Source of the DNA: Plantibacter sp. Leaf314
GTDB lineage: Bacteria; Actinomycetota; Actinomycetes; Actinomycetales; Microbacteriaceae
Length of the DNA: 64,000 bases
Assembly (NCBI RefSeq): GCF_001423185.1
Contig: NZ_LMOB01000001.1
Location: forward strand, 1,967,889 to 2,031,888
Direction: 5' to 3'
Position 1 is the first letter of the stretch. Each line of letters opens with the position of its first letter. This document shows positions 59,868 to 64,000 of the stretch, piece by piece. Position numbers and translations under genes: made by a program. The notes beneath the pieces were generated by a model. It was not told the origin of the DNA. It worked only from the letters and a program-made list of their open reading frames with translations, and ran no database searches.

Positions 59868-60179
59868 CTAGGCCGTGCGGCGCTTGCGGACCTCGCGGAG
59901 CACCATCTGCTCCGGGCACACCGTCGACAGGAAGTCGCCGACCGACAGCGCGAGGCGTTCGCCGACGAGCGAGTAGAGGATCCGGTTGGCGTCGCGACGC
60001 TCGGAGACGAGCCCCGCCTGCCGCAGCACGCTGAGGTGGCGCGAGATGGTCGGCCCCGTGGCGTCGAACCGCGACGCGATCTCGCCGGCGGCCAGCTCGC
60101 CGTCCTTGAGGTCCTGGAGGATCTGTCGTCGCGTCGGGTGCGCGAGTGCGGCGAAGATGTCCGACGCTGTATCTGCCAT
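59868..60179 (-). CDS. ArsR-family regulator
   Basis: 103 aa. HTH: FAALAHPTRRQILQDLKDGELAAGEIASRFDATGPTISRHLSVLRQAGLVSERRDANRILYSL. One Cys only (STVCPEQ), so it is probably not a metal sensor; it fits the SdpR-like non-metal group. A TAGATT -10 lies 6 nt before the ATG, suggesting a leaderless mRNA. It is divergent from the epimerase-like gene at 60245 and likely regulates it. Confidence 0.9.
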   Translation of the reverse strand: MADTASDIFAALAHPTRRQILQDLKDGELAAGEIASRFDATGPTISRHLSVLRQAGLVSERRDANRILYSLVGERLALSVGDFLSTVCPEQMVLREVRKRRTA

Positions 60180-60183
60180 GGTT

Positions 60184-60201
60184 GCAATCTAGCACAATTG
60201 C
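60184..60201. promoter_or_regulatory. Candidate ArsR operator
   Basis: GCAAT-N8-ATTGC overlaps the ArsR -10 (TAGATT on the minus strand, 60191-60186). Further half-sites TTAGC and ATTGC lie at 60211-60226, so repression of both divergent genes is plausible. Confidence 0.5.
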
Positions 60202-60244
60202 GATATACGGTTTAGCTCTATTGCTAACAAGCGAAGGAGTTGTC

Positions 60245-61135
60245 ATGCGCATCGCCATCACCGGCGGGACCGGGTTCGTCGGTCGCCACTTGGCCGAACG
60301 CCTGCGGGGGGACGGCCACGAGACGGTGATCGTCTCTCGGCGCACCGGGATCGACATCGACGACGCCGAGGCACTCGCGACGGCGTTCGCGGGCTGCGAC
60401 GCCGTCGCGCACTGCGCCGGCATCAACCGGGAGATCGGCGAGCAGACCTTCGAGCGCGTGCACGTCCGGGGCACCCAGGCCGTCGTGGACGCGGCCCGCC
60501 GAGCGGGCGTCGGGCGCCTCGTCCTCGTGAGCTTCCTCCGCGCCCGCCCCGACTGCGGCTCGGGCTACCACGAGACGAAATGGGCGGCCGAGGAGCTCGT
60601 CCGCGGGTCGGGCATCCCGCACACGGTCCTGAAGTTCGGGATGATCTACGGGGCCGGCGACCACATGATCGACCACGTGACGAAAGCCGTCCGCACCTTC
60701 CCCGTGTTCGCGACCGTCGGCTACCGCGAACGCCTCGTGCGTCCGGTGCCGGTCGCCGATGCGGTCGACGTCCTCCTCGCCGCCCTCGAGGGCCGGGTCA
60801 CCGAGCCGACGGTCGCGGTGATGGGCGCCGAGACGCTGCCACTGGGGACGGCCGTCCGGCGGATCGCACGCGTCGCCGGCCGACGATCGCTGTACGTCCC
60901 GGTGCCGGTCTGGACGATCCGGTTGCTCGCGCGCCTGACCGAGCGGCTCATGGTGACACCGCTCGTCGCGAAAGCACAGGCGCAGATGCTCGCCGAGGGC
61001 GTCGACGCCGCGGCACCGCCGACACCCGAACTCCCCGAGGCACTGCGACCCCAGCGGCGGTTCGACGAGGCACGCATCCGCGCAGCGCTCCCCGCCGGAC
61101 GGTTCACGCTCGCCGACCTGCGACGGTTCGCCTGA
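60245..61135 (+). CDS. NAD(P)-binding epimerase/NmrA-like protein
   Basis: 296 aa from ATG 60245 after GAAGGAG. The Rossmann motif ITGGTGFVGRHLAERL binds NAD(P). YHETKWAAEELV is the atypical-SDR YxxxK active-site region. The C-terminal half (PVPVADAVDVLLAALE, then a hydrophobic helix near LYVPVPVWTIRLLARL) resembles the NDUFA9-like/NAD-dependent epimerase group. The reaction is unknown. It is divergent from the ArsR gene. Confidence 0.88.
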   Translation: MRIAITGGTGFVGRHLAERLRGDGHETVIVSRRTGIDIDDAEALATAFAGCDAVAHCAGINREIGEQTFERVHVRGTQAVVDAARRAGVGRLVLVSFLRARPDCGSGYHETKWAAEELVRGSGIPHTVLKFGMIYGAGDHMIDHVTKAVRTFPVFATVGYRERLVRPVPVADAVDVLLAALEGRVTEPTVAVMGAETLPLGTAVRRIARVAGRRSLYVPVPVWTIRLLARLTERLMVTPLVAKAQAQMLAEGVDAAAPPTPELPEALRPQRRFDEARIRAALPAGRFTLADLRRFA

Positions 61136-61170
61136 TCGGAGCGCGGCGCCGAACGACGGGTGCCGACCGA

Positions 61171-62229
61171 TCAGCGGTCATCGGGCCGACGGGGACCGGT
61201 CGACTCCCGTTCGATGAGCGTCGTCGCGAGCTCCAGGTGGTGCGAGAACGGCCGCTCTCCCGCCTGCAGCCGGAGCAGGGTGTCGACGGCCGCGCGGCCG
61301 ATGTCGTGCATGGAGGTGTGCACCGTGGTCAGGCGAGGAACGGTGAGCATGGCCGAGTACGTGTCGTCGTAGCCGACGACGCTGACGTCCTCCGGCACGC
61401 GGAGCCCCGCCTGGAGCAGGGTGCGGATGACCGCGAAGGCGTCGGCGTCGTTGGTCGCGAAAACGGCCGTGGGTGGGTCGTCGAGCGCGAGCATGCGCTC
61501 CACGGCGGGCGCCGACGTACCCATCCCCTCCTCCGACACGAGCTCGGGGTCGAGCGGGATGCCGGCCGAGCGGAGCGCCTCGCGGTAGCCGACCGCCCGC
61601 GCCCGCAGCCCCGGATTCGCCGGGTGACCACCCACGAAGGCGATCCGCCGGTGGCCGAGGCCGATGAGATGCTCGACGGCCTGCTGCCCGCCGACCGCGT
61701 GGCTGGAGCCGATACTCGCCACCGACCGGGCGAGCGGATCCGGGGAGTCGACCGCGACGAGCGCGACGCCCGCATCCAGGCAGGCGTCCACCACGTCGGC
61801 GTCGATCGGTGTCGTCACGACGATCATGCCGAGCGCGCCCCGCGCGGCGACCCGCTCGACGAAGGCGCGGTCGAGCGCCAGCTCGTCACCGGTCGCGCCG
61901 TCGGTCCCGAATCCGGAAGCGGGCGACAGCACCCGGGTCACGAGGTCGACGTCGAGGCGTTGCGCGGCCGCGACCATGCCGTCGAGCACCCGCAGGGAGT
62001 ACACGCTGTGCAGGGTGTCGAACACGACGTGGACCTGGCGTGGACCGCCGCCAGCCGAGCGCGCGGCCGGGCGGTACCCGAGCTCACGGACAGCCGCCTC
62101 CACGCGCGCCCGCGTCGCATCGGACATGCCCTGGCGGCCGTTGACGACCTTCGAGACGGTCGCGACGGAGACGCCGGCGCGTTCGGCGATCGACGCCAGG
62201 GTCGGGCCGGTCATCGGCGTGCGTGCCAT
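61171..62229 (-). CDS. LacI-family repressor of the GH2 gene
   Basis: 352 aa. HTH: TLASIAERAGVSVATVSKVVNGRQGMSDATRARVEAAVRELGYRP, followed by a PBP-like effector domain with GVALVAVDSPDP and RRIAFVGGHPANPGLRARAVGY. It is divergent from a GH2 glycosidase, with two similar 13-bp palindromes in between, so it likely represses that gene and itself until a sugar binds. Close to the XylR/CelR type in actinobacteria; the inducer is unknown. Confidence 0.93.
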   Translation of the reverse strand: MARTPMTGPTLASIAERAGVSVATVSKVVNGRQGMSDATRARVEAAVRELGYRPAARSAGGGPRQVHVVFDTLHSVYSLRVLDGMVAAAQRLDVDLVTRVLSPASGFGTDGATGDELALDRAFVERVAARGALGMIVVTTPIDADVVDACLDAGVALVAVDSPDPLARSVASIGSSHAVGGQQAVEHLIGLGHRRIAFVGGHPANPGLRARAVGYREALRSAGIPLDPELVSEEGMGTSAPAVERMLALDDPPTAVFATNDADAFAVIRTLLQAGLRVPEDVSVVGYDDTYSAMLTVPRLTTVHTSMHDIGRAAVDTLLRLQAGERPFSHHLELATTLIERESTGPRRPDDR

Positions 62230-62271
62230 ACGGCTCCTCCAGGATCAGGGTCACGGATCGACCCAGCGTAG

Positions 62272-62284
62272 CGAAACAGTTTCG
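62272..62284. promoter_or_regulatory. LacI operator O1
   Basis: CGAAACAGTTTCG, an odd-centred perfect dyad, 43 bp upstream of the repressor start and 12 bp before the GH2 promoter -35. Confidence 0.75.
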
Positions 62285-62295
62285 TGATCGACGCG

Positions 62296-62325
62296 TTGAC
62301 CGGAACGAAGCCGCTCGCATAGCGT
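62296..62325 (+). promoter_or_regulatory. Promoter of the GH2 gene
   Basis: TTGACC (62296-62301) and TAGCGT (62320-62325) with 18-bp spacing. It lies between operators O1 and O2, so a looped or paired repressor would cover it. Confidence 0.6.
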
Positions 62326-62346
62326 GAGCGGACCGTCGACCACAGA

Positions 62347-62359
62347 CGAAAGACTTTCG
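62347..62359. promoter_or_regulatory. LacI operator O2
   Basis: CGAAAGACTTTCG, the same symmetry as O1 (CGAAA-N3-TTTCG), 75 bp from O1 centre to centre, about seven helical turns. Confidence 0.75.
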
Positions 62360-62383
62360 CATCGAATCGCACTGGAGCGCGCC

Positions 62384-64000
62384 ATGACCATCACCTCGTT
62401 CACCGACGGCTGGATCGTCCGGGCACCTCGGGGGCCCTTCGCGGCCGTGCAGGGCGGTGCCGACGACTCGGTGGCCGTGACACTCCCGCACGACGCACTC
62501 CGCGACGCCGACCGCTCAGCCGATGCCCCGGCGAAGGGTGGGGCCGCCTACTTCCCGGCCGGGGCCTTCAGCTACGTGAAGACCTTCGAGGCTCCAGGCG
62601 CGTGGGCGGGGCGGATCGTGCGACTCGAGGTCCAGGGCGCCTTCCGCCACGCGATGGTGTACCTCAACGACGAGTTCGCGGGCAACCGATCCGACGGCTT
62701 CGCGCGGTTCTTCGTCGACCTCACGCCGTACCTCCGAGCCGGTGCGACGAACACCCTGCGCATCGAGGTGCGCTCCGGCCAGGACTCGCGATGGTACGCC
62801 GGCGCAGGTCTCCACCGGCCGGTCCTCCTGCACGTGGACGAGCCGACGCACATCGTGCCCGACGGCGTCCGCATCACGACGGTCCGCATCGAGGACGACC
62901 AGGCGGTGTTGGAGGTCGCGACCTCCGTCGCCAACCGCGGCCTGACCACGAGCTCGCGGGTCCTCACCACCGAGCTCACCTCGCCCGAGGGCGTCGTCGT
63001 CGAACAGGACAGCACGCCCGTCACCGTCGCGCCGGGCGGCACGGCGACCATCCGGCAGCGACTCTACGTCCAGGATCCGGCGCTCTGGAGCGTCGAGTCC
63101 CCCGCGCTGTACACCGCGCAGACCATGCTGGCACCCGCCGCCGGCGAGTCGGACGCCGGCAGCGCCGTGCACACCGTCCACGGCATCCGAACCGTCACCG
63201 TCGACCCGCGGAAGGGACTCCGGATCAACGGCGAACCCGTGCTCCTGCGGGGTGCCTGCATCCACAGCGACAACGGCCCGCTCGGGGCGGCCTCGATCGC
63301 GCGTGCCGAGGAGCGGCGCATCCAGCTCCTCAAGGACGCGGGGTTCAACGCCATCCGGGCCGCCCACAACCCCGCCTCACCGGCCATGCTCGACGCCTGC
63401 GACCGGATCGGGATGCTCGTGATGGACGAGGCCTTCGACCAGTGGCACCGCGGCAAGACCACCTTCGACCCGTCACTCGACTTCGAGCAGTGGTGGCGGT
63501 CGGACCTGGAGTCGATGGTGGCCAAGGACGTCAACCACCCGAGCGTCATCATGTACTCGATCGGCAACGAGATCGTCGAGGTCGGGACCCCGCACGGCGC
63601 GATCCTGGCCCGCGAGCTCGCCGAGCACGTACGCGCACTCGACCCGACCCGACCGGTCACGAACGGCGTGAACGCGACCCTGTCGGTGCTCGACGAACTC
63701 GACGAGATCATGGCGTCGGACCAGGGGCTGAACGAACTGATGGGCGAGGCCGGCGCGAACATGATGAGCCTCATCGGCTCCTCCGACGCCGTCACGACCC
63801 GCACCGAGGAGTCCAGCGCGGCGCTCGACGTGCTGGGCCTCAACTACGCGGACGGCCGCTACGCGAGCGACGCCGAACGCTTCCCCCACCGGGTGATCGT
63901 GGGTTCTGAAACGTTCCCGACGCAGATCGGAGAGCTCTGGCCGCTCGTCGAGGCCAACCCGAACGTCATCGGCGACTTCACGTGGACCGGCTGGGACTAC
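62384..64000 (+). CDS. Glycoside hydrolase family 2 (partial, 3' end cut)
   Basis: An ATG at 62384 opens a frame of 539 codons that runs off the window. The N-terminal sugar-binding domain has GAFRHAMVYLNDEFAGNRSDGFARFFVDLTPYL. An immunoglobulin-like middle domain follows. The TIM barrel starts at LRINGEPVLLRGACIHSDNG. The acid/base Glu is in MYSIGNEI and the likely nucleophile Glu is in VIVGSETF. The pattern fits beta-galactosidase- or beta-glucuronidase-like enzymes. No signal peptide is present. Controlled by the divergent LacI protein through two operators. Confidence 0.92.
   Translation, partial: MTITSFTDGWIVRAPRGPFAAVQGGADDSVAVTLPHDALRDADRSADAPAKGGAAYFPAGAFSYVKTFEAPGAWAGRIVRLEVQGAFRHAMVYLNDEFAGNRSDGFARFFVDLTPYLRAGATNTLRIEVRSGQDSRWYAGAGLHRPVLLHVDEPTHIVPDGVRITTVRIEDDQAVLEVATSVANRGLTTSSRVLTTELTSPEGVVVEQDSTPVTVAPGGTATIRQRLYVQDPALWSVESPALYTAQTMLAPAAGESDAGSAVHTVHGIRTVTVDPRKGLRINGEPVLLRGACIHSDNGPLGAASIARAEERRIQLLKDAGFNAIRAAHNPASPAMLDACDRIGMLVMDEAFDQWHRGKTTFDPSLDFEQWWRSDLESMVAKDVNHPSVIMYSIGNEIVEVGTPHGAILARELAEHVRALDPTRPVTNGVNATLSVLDELDEIMASDQGLNELMGEAGANMMSLIGSSDAVTTRTEESSAALDVLGLNYADGRYASDAERFPHRVIVGSETFPTQIGELWPLVEANPNVIGDFTWTGWDY

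Overview
The window is GC-rich DNA with densely packed genes, many GTG/TTG starts, ATGA/GTGA stop-start overlaps and several probable leaderless promoters. Two DUF222-HNH endonuclease genes, a BioQ/BioYMN biotin-uptake locus, LacI-type sugar loci and scattered short repeats with the core TTCGACAAGCTCAGGGACC point to an actinobacterium of the Microbacteriaceae. I cannot fix the genus from sequence alone. No rRNA, tRNA, CRISPR array, prophage or intact insertion sequence was seen. Both ends are open: the left end cuts a HAD hydrolase and the right end cuts a glycoside hydrolase family 2 gene.

Layout. 0-2.7 kb: HAD fragment, BLUF blue-light sensor, HNH gene copy 1, short repeats and a 3' remnant of a flavin monooxygenase. 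2.7-6.8 kb: MacB-like ABC exporter diverging from a NarL-type two-component system. 6.9-10.1 kb: sugar porter, MntP manganese exporter, and a CmtR-like metal sensor with a cation-diffusion exporter. 10.1-14.8 kb: SseB, lipoprotein, Hsp20 with a divergent HspR-like MerR regulator, serine hydrolase. 14.8-16.9 kb: repeat clusters around HNH copy 2. 16.9-22.5 kb: alcohol dehydrogenase and a LacI-controlled sugar ABC importer whose repressor gene lacks a normal start codon. 22.6-25.9 kb: NUC1-type nuclease, orphan fumarate-reductase-like flavoprotein, MarR.

26-31.2 kb holds a biotin locus: a BioQ-like TetR repressor with tandem operators, then bioY, an acyl-CoA ligase, a thiolase-like gene with altered catalytic residues, bioM, bioN and a CHY zinc-finger gene. 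31.2-37.4 kb: NhaA, CsbD, lipoprotein, XRE regulator with aldo/keto reductase, membrane glycosyltransferase. 37.4-48.4 kb is a large tellurite/stress (Ter) island: MarR, TerC, three TerD-family proteins, TelA, two uncharacterised Ter-associated proteins, and a tightly overlapping enzyme set (TIM-barrel C-C lyase, PRTase_2/TRSP, StiP/PELOTA, HAD). This set matches the predicted Ter nucleoside-like-metabolite pathway but has no ATP-grasp gene beside it. 48.4-54 kb: a molybdenum block (moeA, DUF6457, mobA, fdhD, FdhF-like oxidoreductase), in which mobA carries an in-frame copy of the short genomic repeat. 54-64 kb: a small gene under a perfect LexA box, hydrolases, a Q-rich membrane protein, DUF808, GNAT, a DUF4333 lipoprotein, ArsR with a divergent epimerase-like gene, and a LacI repressor divergent from a GH2 glycosidase with two matching operators.

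The strongest leads are the degenerate thiolase in the biotin operon, the Ter enzyme module, the repeat captured inside mobA, the ATC-start LacI gene and the LexA-controlled small gene.
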